A stretch of 64,000 nucleotides of DNA from Cloacibacillus evryensis DSM 19522 (lineage in GTDB: Bacteria > Synergistota > Synergistia > Synergistales > Synergistaceae): NCBI RefSeq assembly GCF_000585335.1, contig NZ_KK073872.1, forward strand, positions 378,001-442,000, in the 5' to 3' direction. Of this stretch, positions 47,374-56,440 are shown in pieces (positions within the stretch are counted from its first letter, which is position 1; each line of letters opens with the position of its first letter). The notes beneath the pieces are model-generated. The model had not been told where the DNA came from and did no database searches. It was given only the letters and a program-made list of their open reading frames with translations. The translations under genes were made by a program, and so were the position numbers.

Positions 47374-47406
47374 TAAAAAATAAATATCGCAGGGAGGCTT
47401 ATCTAC

Positions 47407-48696
47407 ATGAGTAAAATAAAGATCGTGGTAGTCGGCGGCGGCTGGGGAGGCTGCGCGGCGGCGATAGCGGCTGTCAAAGCGGGAGCCGAGGCCGTGCTTC
47501 TTGAACGTACCGATATGCTGCTCGGTACCGGGCTCGTGGGCGGGATCTACCGCAACAACGGACGTCAGACGGCTGCCGAGGAGATGACCACGCTCGGCGG
47601 CGGGGATCTCTTCCATGTCATGGATGAATGCGCGGGCCACAAGAACATCGAATTTCCCGGCCACGCCCACGCGAGTCTTTACAATGTATATGAGATAGAG
47701 CCCGCGGTCAGGAAATGCCTCGCCGGATTAGGCGTCAAGGTAGTCGCCAACGCCTCCGTGGTCAAGATAGATAAAAAAGAGGGCAAGGTACTTTCCGTCG
47801 TCACACGCGACGGCGCGGTCTATGAGGCGGACGCCTTCGTCGACGCGACGGGAACCTCCGCCGTGCCCGGCAACTGCGTGAAATACGGCAACGGCTGCGC
47901 CATGTGCATCCTGCGCTGCCACAGCTTCGCGCCTCGCGTCTCTATCTGCACGCTCGCAGGGATCGAGGAGTGGAACGGGCGCAAGAAGGACGGGTCGCTC
48001 GGGGCGATGAGCGGTTCCTGCAAGCTCTTCAAGGAATCACTCTCCGAAAATATCGTCAGAAAACTCAACGATACCGGCGTCTGCGTCGTGCCGATCCCGG
48101 CCGCCGCCAACATGAGCGAGAAGCTCGGGATGAAGGCCTGCCAGCAGTACGCGACGAAGGACTTCGCGGAAAACATCATCCTGCTCGACACCGGCCCCGC
48201 CAAGTTGATGACCCCATACTTCCCGCTGGAAAAGCTGCGCCTGGTCCCCGGCTTCGAGAAGGCCCGCTATGAGGACCCGATCGCCGGAGGCAGGGGGAAC
48301 TCTATGCGCTACTTCCAGTTTGCCAACTGCGCACACAGCCTCCAGGCCCGGGGCGAGGTCGATAATATCTTCTGCGCCGGCGAAAAGGGCGGCGCGATGG
48401 TGGGGCACACCGAAGCGGTCGTCACCGGCACGCTGGCGGGAAACAACGCCGTGCGGCTCGCCGCCGGCAAAGAGCTGGTCGAGCTGCCTAACGGCCTTGC
48501 CGTCGGAGATTTCATCAACCACGTCACGGACGAGATGAAGAGGGACGAATGCCGCGGCACCAAGTATACCTTCTCCGGTTCCGTCTACTTCGAGCGCATG
48601 AAGGAGCTGGGCCTTTATGTCTGCGATCCCTCTGAGACGGCCAAAAAGGTGGAAGCCGCCGGACTCAGCGGCCTCTTCGCAAGGAAGATCTGCTGA
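47407..48696 (+). CDS. FAD-dependent oxidoreductase (GidA/FAD_oxidored type)
   Basis: The 429-residue flavoprotein has the N-terminal dinucleotide motif VVVGGGWGGCAAAIAAVKAG with LLERTD, a central substrate region with several Cys (GCAMCILRCHSF) and a C-terminal FAD motif (NIFCAGEKGGAMVGHTEAVV). It is of the class that includes GidA/TrmFO-like and FAD_oxidored proteins, often dehydrogenases of organic acids. Paired with a permease downstream and a TPP enzyme divergently, it belongs to a locus for use of an unknown carboxylate or related compound. Confidence 0.85.
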   Translation: MSKIKIVVVGGGWGGCAAAIAAVKAGAEAVLLERTDMLLGTGLVGGIYRNNGRQTAAEEMTTLGGGDLFHVMDECAGHKNIEFPGHAHASLYNVYEIEPAVRKCLAGLGVKVVANASVVKIDKKEGKVLSVVTRDGAVYEADAFVDATGTSAVPGNCVKYGNGCAMCILRCHSFAPRVSICTLAGIEEWNGRKKDGSLGAMSGSCKLFKESLSENIVRKLNDTGVCVVPIPAAANMSEKLGMKACQQYATKDFAENIILLDTGPAKLMTPYFPLEKLRLVPGFEKARYEDPIAGGRGNSMRYFQFANCAHSLQARGEVDNIFCAGEKGGAMVGHTEAVVTGTLAGNNAVRLAAGKELVELPNGLAVGDFINHVTDEMKRDECRGTKYTFSGSVYFERMKELGLYVCDPSETAKKVEAAGLSGLFARKIC

Positions 48697-48707
48697 AACT
48701 GTCACTG

Positions 48708-48736
48708 CGGGGCCGCCTGACGCGGCCCCGTTTTTT
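48708..48736 (+). terminator. Intrinsic terminator between the FAD oxidoreductase and permease genes
   Basis: A perfect 9-bp GC stem (CGGGGCCGC/GCGGCCCCG) with a 5-base loop is followed by six T residues. Read-through would be needed to express the permease gene from the same promoter. Confidence 0.9.
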
Positions 48737-48777
48737 CGCCGTTGACTTCACTTTTGACATTGTAAGGAGGCATACCA

Positions 48778-50154
48778 ATGGTAACCGAACTTTCAGTCAT
48801 TCATTTCATATATGTGGCAGTAGTCTTCGTTTGTATCGCTCTTATGCTCTGCCGTAAAGATATCGTCATCGTCTGCGTCCTCGGGACCCTGTTGATCGGC
48901 GCCATCCATACCGGTTCGGCGATAGAGGCCATTCAGGTGCTCTTTCGGGCGCTTATGGTGGCGGGGGAGGATCTGTTCGCCATCATGCTCGTCATCTCGC
49001 TCATGGTGGCGATGCTCAGGGTCCTCAACAGGATGGGCGCCGACTACCTGATGTTCCTTCCGTTCAAGAAGGTCATAACCGGAGCTAACCAGTCATACCT
49101 CTTTCTCGGCATCGTCTCATATATCGCAGCCTCGCTCTTCTGGCCGACGCCGGCGACGGCGCTCGTCGGAACGCTGCTGATCCCGATCTGCATCAAGGCC
49201 GGGCTCACGCCGATGGCCGCCGCCGTCGCCGTCAACATCTTTGGCCACGGCATGGGGCTCTCGGGCGACCTCGTCATCCAGGGCGCGCTGAAACTTTCGT
49301 CTACAGCCGCCAATATCACGGTGGACGACATGTACTTCAAGGTCGCGCTGCTCTCGATAACCACCGGCGTCGTAGCCGGGTTTGCCGGCTGGCTTATGCT
49401 GCGCGAAGAGCTGAAAACCTTCAAGGGCTCGGACGAATGGAAAAAATATAAAGAGACCTCCGAACAGGAGGGCAGCTATAAGCCCTGCGCCGTGTACTTC
49501 GCCGTCGGCGTGCCCGTAACTTTCTGCTGCATCATCGCCGCGATGATACATTATGATATCAAAGGCGGCGACGCCACCGCGCTCATCGGCGGCACGGCGC
49601 TCATCATCCTCACCGCCGGCACCGTCGTCAACGACGCGAAAAAGAGCTTTGACGACATAGTCGCCTTCCTCAAAGAGGGCTTTCTCTTCGGCATAAAGAT
49701 ATTCGCCCCCGTCATTCCCATCGCCGCCTTCTTCTTCCTGGGTGCCAACTCTGTCACCGAGATACTGGGAGAAGGCGCGCCTAAGTGCCTCTTTGACGTC
49801 GGCAACTGGCTCGCCTATCATCTGCCGATGGGGCGCGTGCCCGTTGCCTTCGGAAACCTTATCGTCGGAATGATCGCCGGCATCGAGGGCTCCGGCTTCA
49901 CGGGCCTCCCCCTGACAGGAAGCCTCGCGCAGGCGATCGGCGGGCCGCTCGGCCTTGACGTCGCCTATATCGCCTCCGTTGGGCAGATGGGCTCGATATG
50001 GACCGGCGGCGGCTGCCTCGTCCCCTGGGCCTTCGGGCTCGCGGCGACGGCGGGGATCGCCGGCGTCAACCCCATCGAGCTGGCGCGGAGGAACTTTATT
50101 CCCGTACTCTGCGGGCTCCTCGTCTCGACGGTTCTAGCGATCTTCCTGATGTAG
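48778..50154 (+). CDS. Ion-transporter-superfamily permease
   Basis: The 458-residue protein has about 11-12 transmembrane segments in two repeated halves, each with a helix break: LFWPTPATALVGTLLIPICI in the first half and GSGFTGLPLTGSLAQAIGG in the second, as in GntP/CitM/DcuC-like carriers of the ion-transporter superfamily. An Asn/Gly-rich NIFGHGMGLSGD lies in between. The substrate is likely an organic anion used by the FAD oxidoreductase next to it. AAGGAGG precedes the ATG. Confidence 0.8.
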   Translation: MVTELSVIHFIYVAVVFVCIALMLCRKDIVIVCVLGTLLIGAIHTGSAIEAIQVLFRALMVAGEDLFAIMLVISLMVAMLRVLNRMGADYLMFLPFKKVITGANQSYLFLGIVSYIAASLFWPTPATALVGTLLIPICIKAGLTPMAAAVAVNIFGHGMGLSGDLVIQGALKLSSTAANITVDDMYFKVALLSITTGVVAGFAGWLMLREELKTFKGSDEWKKYKETSEQEGSYKPCAVYFAVGVPVTFCCIIAAMIHYDIKGGDATALIGGTALIILTAGTVVNDAKKSFDDIVAFLKEGFLFGIKIFAPVIPIAAFFFLGANSVTEILGEGAPKCLFDVGNWLAYHLPMGRVPVAFGNLIVGMIAGIEGSGFTGLPLTGSLAQAIGGPLGLDVAYIASVGQMGSIWTGGGCLVPWAFGLAATAGIAGVNPIELARRNFIPVLCGLLVSTVLAIFLM

Positions 50155-50171
50155 CAAGAGGCGTATTTATG

Positions 50172-50203
50172 ACGGAGGGCCTGACGGCGGGGCCCTCCGT
50201 TTT
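50172..50203. terminator. Bidirectional terminator
   Basis: The stem ACGGAGGGCC/GGCCCTCCGT with a 9-base loop and TTT lies between the convergent permease and P-type ATPase genes. Confidence 0.85.
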
Positions 50204-50231
50204 CTGCGCCGGCACGCGCCGTACCGCCGGA

Positions 50232-52907
50232 CTAATCGGCCCTAAAGCGGCGTCTCGCCAGCTTTACCAGCTCCGAGAGCAGGATTACCGAGAAGCCGAG
50301 GGCGATGATCTTCAGCCACATGGCGAGCGGCAGGGGGACGGTCCTGAAGAGGCCGTCCGCGTACTGCGTGATGAGCACCTGCAAGGCGAAGGTCAGCGCG
50401 AAGACGCCCAGCATCAGCCTGTTGGAGCCGAAGCTGCGCAGGATGCTGACGTCGCCGAGCGCGCGGCTGTTGAAGGCGTTGAACAGCTGGAAGACGACGA
50501 AGAGCGTGAAAAGTATCGAAGACAGCTCCGCCTCTGTGCCGCCAAGGAAATTGGTCCAATGCTGCGCCATGAAGACCGCCGTGATGTAGAGGCCGTTTAT
50601 CGTTATGCTCCAAAGCATCCCCCTTGAGACGATGTTCGCGTCCCTCCTTATCGGCGGCTGGTCCATCAGGTCGCCGCGTACCGGCTCAAGGCCGAGGGTG
50701 AGCGCCGGGGGGCCGTCCATGATCATGTTTATCCAAAGTATCTGGATGGCGGTGAAGGGCGCCTGAAAACCGGCCACGACCGACAGCAGGATCACGAGCA
50801 CCGACGAGAGGTTGACAGTGAGCTGGAACTGGATAAAACGCTGGAAGTTGCGGTAAATGCCGCGCCCCCACTGTACGGCCCGGACGATGGTGGCGAAGGA
50901 GTCGTCAAGCAGCACGATGTCGCTCGCCTCCTTTGAGACCTCCGTTCCGGAAATTCCCATCGCGATGCCGACGTCGGCGTTTTTTATCGCCGGAGCGTCG
51001 TTGATGCCGTCGCCCGTGACGGCGACCACGTTGCCGAGCGTTTTCAGTATCCTGACCACCCTCGTCTTGATGGAGGGCGTGCTGCGCGCGATCACCCGTA
51101 TCGCCGGCAGCCGCTCCGCCAGCTCAGCGTCTGAAAGCTTCTCCAGCTCCCTGGCCTCCGCCGCGCAGTGCCCTTCGTCGAGAAGCCCGAGCTCTCCCGC
51201 GATGGCCGCGGCGGTGGTCAGGTTATCGCCCGTAAGGATCTTGACGTCGATGCCGGCGCCGCGGCAGCGCTCCACCGCTTCAAACACGTCGGCGCGCAGA
51301 GGGTCGGCGATGGCGGCGAATCCGTCAAACGCCATGCCGCTCTCGATCGCCTCCCTGCTGCTGCCGTAATCTTCGCCGGGAGAAAGCTCGCGGTGCGCGA
51401 AGGCGATCACGCGGCGCGCCCGCTCCTGAAACTCCGTTATACGGGCCGCGGCCTCTCTCCGTTCGCCGTCGGTCATGGAACACATAGAAAGTATCTTTTC
51501 CGGGCTGCCCTTGGTATAGGCCGTTATGGACGTCCCATTCGTGACGACGGAGGTCATGTTCTTTGTCTCCGAAGAGAAGGGGAAGGTGTGAAGCACGTTC
51601 CTCTCCCTGCGCAGGGCGCGGTAATCGAAGCCGGCGTCGTGTGCCGCCACGAGCAGCGCGCACTCCGTGGGATTGCCGATGAAGGCCGCCTTTCCCTCCT
51701 CAAAGCGGACCTCGGCGGTGCCGTTCAGACAGAAATTGTCTATCAACGCCCCCGCGCCGAGCTCCCGCGGCCCGCGCGGCTCTCCGCCGCCGCAGACGTC
51801 CGTCACCGTCATGCGGTTCTCCGTCAAAGTCCCAGTCTTGTCGGAACAGATGACGTTTATGCCGCCGATAGTTTCGCAGGCCGCCATCTTTTTGACGAGC
51901 GCGTTATGTTTCGACATCTTAATGATGTTTATCGCGAGGGAAACCGCGACAATGGTCGGCAGCCCCTCCGGCACGGCGGCGACGATCAGCACGATGCTGG
52001 TGATAAAAGCCTCGGAGACCGTCTCCAGCGAAGCGGCGCCCTTTGCGATAAAAGAGGCCAGCTGGATGAGAAAGACCGCCGCCGCGGTTCCCGTGGCGAG
52101 CAGCGCGATCCTTTTGCCCATCTTCGCCAGCTTTTCCTGCAGCGGGGTGGCGGAAGATTCCGCCGCCGAGAGCTCTCCCGCGATCTTGCCGAACTCCGTC
52201 GCGTCGCCGACGGCGGTGACGACGGCCAGGCCGCCGCCGCCCGTCGCAAAACAGCCGGAATAGAGCATATTGGCGCGCTCGGCGAGCGGCGTCTCCGGGT
52301 CGGCGAAAACCGCCTCCGCCTCCTTGCCCGCCGGCATACTCTCTCCCGTGAGCGCCGATTCGTCGGCCGTCAGCGACGAGCTTTCTATCAGCCTCGCATC
52401 GGCGGGGAATTTATTGCCGGTCTCAACGCTGATGATATCGCCGACGACTACCTCCCGCTGCGGAATGAGCTCCGCCTCGCCGTCCCGTATCACGCGCACC
52501 TTGGCATCGTCCGTGATACGGTTCAGCGCCTCAAAGGCCCTGGCGCTGCGTCCCTCCATCGCCACCGTGATGGCTATGGAGAGCGATATCGCCGCGAATA
52601 TCCCCGCGCACTCGATAAGGTCCGCCTCGCCGCCGCTCAGGCCGCGCGCGATATTCACGCCCAGCGTGATCAGCGCCGCGGCGATCAGCATGATTATCAT
52701 CGGCTCGCGGGCGGCCTCCGCGATCCTTCTCAACATCGAGACGGGCTTCTTTTTAGTGAAGCTGTTTTCCCCGTACCGCCGCCGGTTCTGCGCCGCCTCC
52801 TCTGTACTCAGCCCGCGCCGCGGGTCGACGCCGAGCCTCTTCAGCGTTTCGGCGGCGCTTTCCCGGAAAGCCTCCCGGCGCGCCGGATACTTTTCGTTCA
52901 ACTGCAT
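50232..52907 (-). CDS. P2-type Ca2+/Mn2+ ATPase
   Basis: The 891-residue pump has a cation ATPase N-terminal domain, TGES, the ion-site helix VAAVPEGLPTIVAVSLAI, phosphorylation site CSDKTGTLT, GDGINDAPA and a C-terminal helix bundle with NLSSVLVILL and ILWINMIMDGPPALTLG. It looks like a bacterial SERCA/PMR1-type exporter. A yybP-ykoY manganese riboswitch lies in the leader (52985-53132), so the main job is probably Mn2+ export. The ATG at 52907 is the first credible start after the riboswitch terminator. Confidence 0.94.
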   Translation of the reverse strand: MQLNEKYPARREAFRESAAETLKRLGVDPRRGLSTEEAAQNRRRYGENSFTKKKPVSMLRRIAEAAREPMIIMLIAAALITLGVNIARGLSGGEADLIECAGIFAAISLSIAITVAMEGRSARAFEALNRITDDAKVRVIRDGEAELIPQREVVVGDIISVETGNKFPADARLIESSSLTADESALTGESMPAGKEAEAVFADPETPLAERANMLYSGCFATGGGGLAVVTAVGDATEFGKIAGELSAAESSATPLQEKLAKMGKRIALLATGTAAAVFLIQLASFIAKGAASLETVSEAFITSIVLIVAAVPEGLPTIVAVSLAINIIKMSKHNALVKKMAACETIGGINVICSDKTGTLTENRMTVTDVCGGGEPRGPRELGAGALIDNFCLNGTAEVRFEEGKAAFIGNPTECALLVAAHDAGFDYRALRRERNVLHTFPFSSETKNMTSVVTNGTSITAYTKGSPEKILSMCSMTDGERREAAARITEFQERARRVIAFAHRELSPGEDYGSSREAIESGMAFDGFAAIADPLRADVFEAVERCRGAGIDVKILTGDNLTTAAAIAGELGLLDEGHCAAEARELEKLSDAELAERLPAIRVIARSTPSIKTRVVRILKTLGNVVAVTGDGINDAPAIKNADVGIAMGISGTEVSKEASDIVLLDDSFATIVRAVQWGRGIYRNFQRFIQFQLTVNLSSVLVILLSVVAGFQAPFTAIQILWINMIMDGPPALTLGLEPVRGDLMDQPPIRRDANIVSRGMLWSITINGLYITAVFMAQHWTNFLGGTEAELSSILFTLFVVFQLFNAFNSRALGDVSILRSFGSNRLMLGVFALTFALQVLITQYADGLFRTVPLPLAMWLKIIALGFSVILLSELVKLARRRFRAD

Positions 52908-52984
52908 TCCAAGTTCCACATCCTTTCGTCTCTTACAACGAAAAGACCCAGGTATCAGCTCCGCCGGAGCTTTGCCTGAGCCAT

Positions 52985-53132
52985 AAAAAAAGACTCCATG
53001 TAAAGCTTCGCAGAGCAATACATGAGTCTCGTTATTTAAGACAAGCCAGACTTTTTCGATCTCAGCCAGGATGTTGACTTGCCACGCGCCCTTCGCGCGC
53101 CACTACTCCCTCACGGGTACTTTTCAATTGTA
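52985..53132 (-). promoter_or_regulatory. yybP-ykoY manganese riboswitch with terminator
   Basis: On the minus strand the leader has GGGAGTAG (53103-53110), a GC hairpin, GTCAACATCCTGGC (around 53071-53078) and ACGAGACTC (53024-53032), the conserved parts of the yybP-ykoY family. The last joins a terminator with stem GACTCATGTA/TACATGGAGTC and seven T residues at 52985-52991. Mn2+ should turn on the downstream P-type ATPase. A promoter TTGACA-17-TAATTT is present at 53139-53167. Confidence 0.9.
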
Positions 53133-53210
53133 GGGCATAAATTAACATCGCCGCCCGCGTTTGTCAATACGCATGATTGCCCTTATCACGCGGGGCTCTT
53201 TAAATCTCTT

Positions 53211-53448
53211 TGCGGCGTTTATAAGCACGATTTGCGTCATAACTTAGGGCTCTGGCGTCCTCGCCGTATTAATATACGGCTCCGGTTCCAGAGCCCTAAG
53301 TTATTTAGCAACTCGCACTTCTGGTGAACAAATTAAGCGATTGATGGACAAACTAAGTTCGACGACGAAAATCAAAGATTTTCTGTCTCACTTATCACAC
53401 AAAACGCAAAACCGGCGTTTTGGTTCACTGCTTATAAACGCCGATTTA
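53211..53448. repeat. Element A, copy 4 (long form, interrupted)
   Basis: The left arm carries a small insertion (TAAATCTCTTTGCGGCGTTTA). The inner stem is ACTTAGGGCTCTGG/CCAGAGCCCTAAGT with loop hairpin CCGTAT/ATACGG. After TATTTAGCAACTCGCACTTC come further hairpins, including AAAACGC/GCGTTTT (53401-53421), before the right arm TAAACGCCGATTTA. Copy 7 is its closest relative. Confidence 0.85.
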
Positions 53449-53487
53449 CGCGATTGGAAGTAAACGATAAATTGCTGTTTAGCGCCT

Positions 53488-53826
53488 TTAAAGCCTCCCT
53501 CGCCGAGGCGGCCAGGGAGCCAAATCAGAGTTTTTCTGATTTGTGCGAATCGGCTGGTAGGCACACCAGAGGTGGCAGCCGCACGTTTTTTACGATTTAT
53601 GCTTTTAAAGCCTCCCTCGCCGAGGGAGGTGGCATGACGCGGTGTTTTTCCGCGTCATGACGGAAGGAGTGTTGCTCCGTTTGGCGCGCGGTTTTCGCGC
53701 CGAACGGAGCCCGCGGCGACAGCCGCGGAAGAAGCGGAAGATGATAAGATCAAGAGCAAAGCACAACCCAAGGTCAAAACTCCTTCCGGCCCTTCGGGCC
53801 ACCTCCCTCGGCGAGGGAGGCAAGGG
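53488..53826. repeat. Element B, copy 4 (two units in tandem)
   Basis: A partial unit (53488-53600, with hairpin AAATCAG/CTGATTT) is joined to a full unit (from about 53605). The full unit has stems GACGCGG/CCGCGTC, CTCCGTTTGGCGCG/CGCGCCGAACGGAG, CCGCGGC/GCCGCGG and GGCCC/GGGCC, and ends CCTCCCTCGGCGAGGGAGG. Confidence 0.85.
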
Positions 53827-53915
53827 GCAAAATCTAAACCAAAATCGTTGAATATCGACAAACGGCTTTTTGTGGATGCCCGCTAAATCGCTATTTATCT
53901 TTCCTCGCAATCGCG

Positions 53916-54043
53916 TAAATCGGCGTTTAGACGTGCGAATAACGAAATAACCGAGGGCCTGCCAAGCGGAGGCGCACTAGTGTGCGGTGAGCATTGGCAG
54001 GCCCTCGGTTATGAAGTTAGTCGTGCGTATAAACGCCGATTTA
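53916..54043. repeat. Element A, copy 5, reverse complement of copy 1
   Basis: All 128 bp match the reverse complement of copy 1 (34298-34425). On the minus strand its first TAA (54043-54041) is the stop codon of the mocA-like gene. Confidence 0.92.
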
Positions 54044-54619
54044 CAGGGAGGCCAATCGCTCTTGATACTCCTCCGGCGTATCCATGTCTTTGAAATGACA
54101 GTCGGGGGCTTCGGCGCGTTCGATCTCGCCTTCGTAGCGCATGAGGATCTTCTTTCCGCCGACGTCGCCCTCCGCGCCGCGGAAACGTTCGCGCCAGAGG
54201 GCGCGGTAGAACATCGGGTGTCCGAAAGCTCCCCCGCGGCAGGGGGCGAGGACGCTCTTCTCCGGCGGCAGCGCCTTGAACCTTTCGGCGAGCGCCGCTA
54301 TATCCGCCGCGCGCGCGAGCGGCAGGTCGCCGAGCATGATGCAGAAATCCTCTCCCGCCGGCAGCATATCGAGGCCGATCGAAAGCGAGCTCGACTGCCC
54401 GCGTTCCGGCTCCTCGTTTACGCGGACCGTCAGCGGTCCGGCGGCGGGGCCGAGCGCCTCCGCGACCTCGCGCGATAGCACGGCGTATATCATCCGCGCT
54501 CCGGCGTCGCGCAGATTGCCGATCACGGTCTCTATGACGCTCCTGTCCCCGAAGGGCAGCAGCAGCTTCTGGCGTCCCATGCGCTTTGAGAGCCCCGCTC
54601 CCAGCAGAATCACATTCAT
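54041..54619 (-). CDS. mocA: MocA-type molybdenum cofactor cytidylyltransferase
   Basis: The 192-residue protein has the nucleotidyltransferase signature LLGAGLSKRMGRQKLLLPFG and MLGDLPL with metal-binding Asp, as in MocA/MobA-like proteins. MocA attaches CMP to molybdopterin for xanthine-dehydrogenase-type enzymes. Next to YqeC it fits maturation of a selenium-dependent molybdenum hydroxylase. The ATG at 54619 is preferred over 54625 because GGGAG sits 8 bases upstream. The stop codon is contributed by element A copy 5. Confidence 0.88.
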   Translation of the reverse strand: MNVILLGAGLSKRMGRQKLLLPFGDRSVIETVIGNLRDAGARMIYAVLSREVAEALGPAAGPLTVRVNEEPERGQSSSLSIGLDMLPAGEDFCIMLGDLPLARAADIAALAERFKALPPEKSVLAPCRGGAFGHPMFYRALWRERFRGAEGDVGGKKILMRYEGEIERAEAPDCHFKDMDTPEEYQERLASL

Positions 54620-54621
54620 CC

Positions 54622-55386
54622 TCATCTCTCCCGACAGTCGTAAAGTATATTGAGCCGCATCGAGACGAAAGCGGCGGCGTCATAGCTTTCGAGCAGGGAC
54701 GGCACGGCCTCCGCGAACTCCCGCCGCGCCTCTTCGCCGGCCCTCTCCCACTTATTCAGCAATAACATCTTCTTCGCGCCGCGCGGGGCGTTTTTCAGCG
54801 GCCCTTCGGGATGGCGCAGATAACTCAGATAATCGGCGGCGCTCACCTTCGCCCCCTCCGCCATGCCGTGCAGCGCGCGGAACCTGTCGGCGCGGAAAAT
54901 ATGTTCCTCGTCCGCCGTCTCGCCGAGCGCGTCGATCCCCGCGACGGCAAAAAGGCAGCCGCAGCTCCGCGGCACCGGTGGTTCCCATTCCTCATAAAAT
55001 TTCAATGACCGGCCCCGCGAGCCGTCGCATTCCGCGACCACCGCCCCCGCCGCGCCGCATCCCGCGAGCGCGCAGACCTCCTCCGGCGCGTAGCCGATCA
55101 GCTTGCCCTCCCTCTCGCCCGCGGCGGCGGCCAGCAGTGAGGCGGGCGGCATCGCGCCGATAAAGGCGGCGCATAACTTTGCCGGGCCGAGGAAGAGGTC
55201 GCGGCACTCGCAGGCCGTGGGACGGAATATCTTCGTCGTCGTGGAAAGCAGCACGCGCCGGGAGGCGGCGAGCTCGCGCCCCAGCCCGTAAAGCAGCGAC
55301 GTCTTGCCGCCGCCGCCGGTGACCGCGGCGAGGGCGGCCTCATTCCTATCCATATATCCTGCCAAAAACGCAAACAGCTCTCTCAT
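54622..55386 (-). CDS. yqeC: YqeC, selenium-dependent molybdenum hydroxylase accessory protein
   Basis: The 254-residue protein has a P-loop (TGGGGKTSLLYGLGREL, 23-39), the TTTKIFRP segment and a central VVAECDGSRGRSLKFYE, the YqeC family pattern. YqeC genes co-occur with mocA-like and yqeB genes in organisms with selenium-dependent molybdenum hydroxylases. It is directly upstream of the mocA-like gene. The hydroxylase itself is not in this window. Confidence 0.9.
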   Translation of the reverse strand: MRELFAFLAGYMDRNEAALAAVTGGGGKTSLLYGLGRELAASRRVLLSTTTKIFRPTACECRDLFLGPAKLCAAFIGAMPPASLLAAAAGEREGKLIGYAPEEVCALAGCGAAGAVVAECDGSRGRSLKFYEEWEPPVPRSCGCLFAVAGIDALGETADEEHIFRADRFRALHGMAEGAKVSAADYLSYLRHPEGPLKNAPRGAKKMLLLNKWERAGEEARREFAEAVPSLLESYDAAAFVSMRLNILYDCRER

Positions 55387-55696
55387 AAAATCCGCAACCT
55401 CTGCAAATTAAAAATCCGCGCCTCTATTATATACAAAAAAATCCCCGCGCGGCGGCGGGGCCCTGAATTCATCCGGCGCGCCCCGCGCCTTGCGCAGAAC
55501 ACGGCCGGATACGAATACTCCCTTCCCGGCTTCCGTTATCGTATAACCCGGCTTTTACAGTAAACCCGGGTCAAACATATCCAATTCCTTGCAATGAATC
55601 ATTCTTTCAAACAACATGGCTCTATTTATTTGAGTGATTTAGGTCTAAATATGATATGATAACAGCACTAAATAGTGACGTTAAGGAGGTTTTTAT
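55387..55696. other. Intergenic stretch with left direct repeat of the toxin-antitoxin module
   Basis: It holds the yqeC promoter region, a GC hairpin near 55444-55462 (CCCCGC/GCGGGG) and the 42-bp repeat annotated separately. The antitoxin promoter must lie in the last 100 bp, which include the AT-rich TATGATATGATAAC. Confidence 0.5.
55505..55546. repeat. Left direct repeat flanking the toxin-antitoxin pair
   Basis: The 42 bp starting CCGGATACGAATACTCCCTT recur at 56331-56371 with two base changes and one deletion. The two copies bracket the Phd/PIN pair closely. Confidence 0.85.
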
Positions 55697-55909
55697 ATGA
55701 TTCAGATATCGGTCTCCGAGCTGAAGGCTAATGTGGGAAAGTATGTCTCGATGGTGAACGAGCAAGAGATTTATATAACGAAAAATGGCAAGAGGGTCGC
55801 AAAACTGACGGCCCCGAAGCAGGATAAAATTTCGGCTGCGATGTCGTTATTTGATATCCTTCCGCCTGAAGCTGACCTTGATAAGGCAAGGATGGAGCGC
55901 CTGGGATGA
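55697..55909 (+). CDS. Phd/YefM-family antitoxin
   Basis: The 70-residue protein has the Phd/YefM N-terminal fold (MIQISVSELKANVGKYVSMV, then EIYITKNGKRVAKL), which binds DNA as a dimer, and a charged C-terminal tail (DLDKARMERLG) that would wrap the toxin. AAGGAGG precedes the ATG, and it overlaps the toxin gene by four bases. Confidence 0.93.
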   Translation: MIQISVSELKANVGKYVSMVNEQEIYITKNGKRVAKLTAPKQDKISAAMSLFDILPPEADLDKARMERLG

Positions 55910-56325
55910 AGATCTCTTTCGACACGAATGTTATTCTGGATGCGATCATTGAGGGGCGGGAGGGCGGCGCAGAGGCAAAGCAGCTTATCCTTGCGGTCGC
56001 GCAGGATAGGGCTGAAGGGCTTATTTCGGCAAATAGCATCACAGATATTTATTACATTGCCAGGAAGTATTTGGGAGATGTAAAGACGAGAGAGGTAATC
56101 TACAGCCTTCTGACGATTTTCAGCGTCGCCGGCGTTGGCGAGGATGATTGTCTGAACGCCCTGGAGCTTCCGATGGGTGATTTTGAAGATGCGCTTCTTG
56201 CCGTCTGCTCACAACGGGATGGGGCGGAGTATATTGTTACCCGGGATGAGGGATTTATAGCAGCTCCGGGTTGTCCGGTAAAAGCGGTAAGACCGGCTAT
56301 GATGCTGTCGATTTTGCAGCGGTAA
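55906..56325 (+). CDS. PIN-domain (VapC-type) toxin
   Basis: The 139-residue protein has the PIN-domain acidic residues: D6 in ISFDTNVILD, the SITDIYY region, GDFEDALL and TRDEGF. PIN toxins are Mg2+-dependent ribonucleases that cut tRNA or rRNA. It forms a type II pair with the antitoxin before it. The stop lies five bases before the right direct repeat. Confidence 0.93.
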   Translation: MKISFDTNVILDAIIEGREGGAEAKQLILAVAQDRAEGLISANSITDIYYIARKYLGDVKTREVIYSLLTIFSVAGVGEDDCLNALELPMGDFEDALLAVCSQRDGAEYIVTRDEGFIAAPGCPVKAVRPAMMLSILQR

Positions 56326-56330
56326 CGGGC

Positions 56331-56371
56331 CCGGATACGAAAACTCCCTTCCGGCTTCCGTTATTGTATAA
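56331..56371. repeat. Right direct repeat flanking the toxin-antitoxin pair
   Basis: It differs from the left copy (55505-55546) by T to A, a lost C and C to T. It ends 70 bp before the LuxR-type regulator gene. Confidence 0.85.
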
Positions 56372-56440
56372 TAATCACCATATCATGAAGAAACCAGGCG
56401 AACGAAGCCGCGGACCGACCAACGGAAGAGGGAATTGAAA

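Noticed and set aside
51168-52979. 603-codon plus-strand open frame
   Set aside because: It is antisense to the Mn/Ca ATPase gene and shows no recognisable domain.
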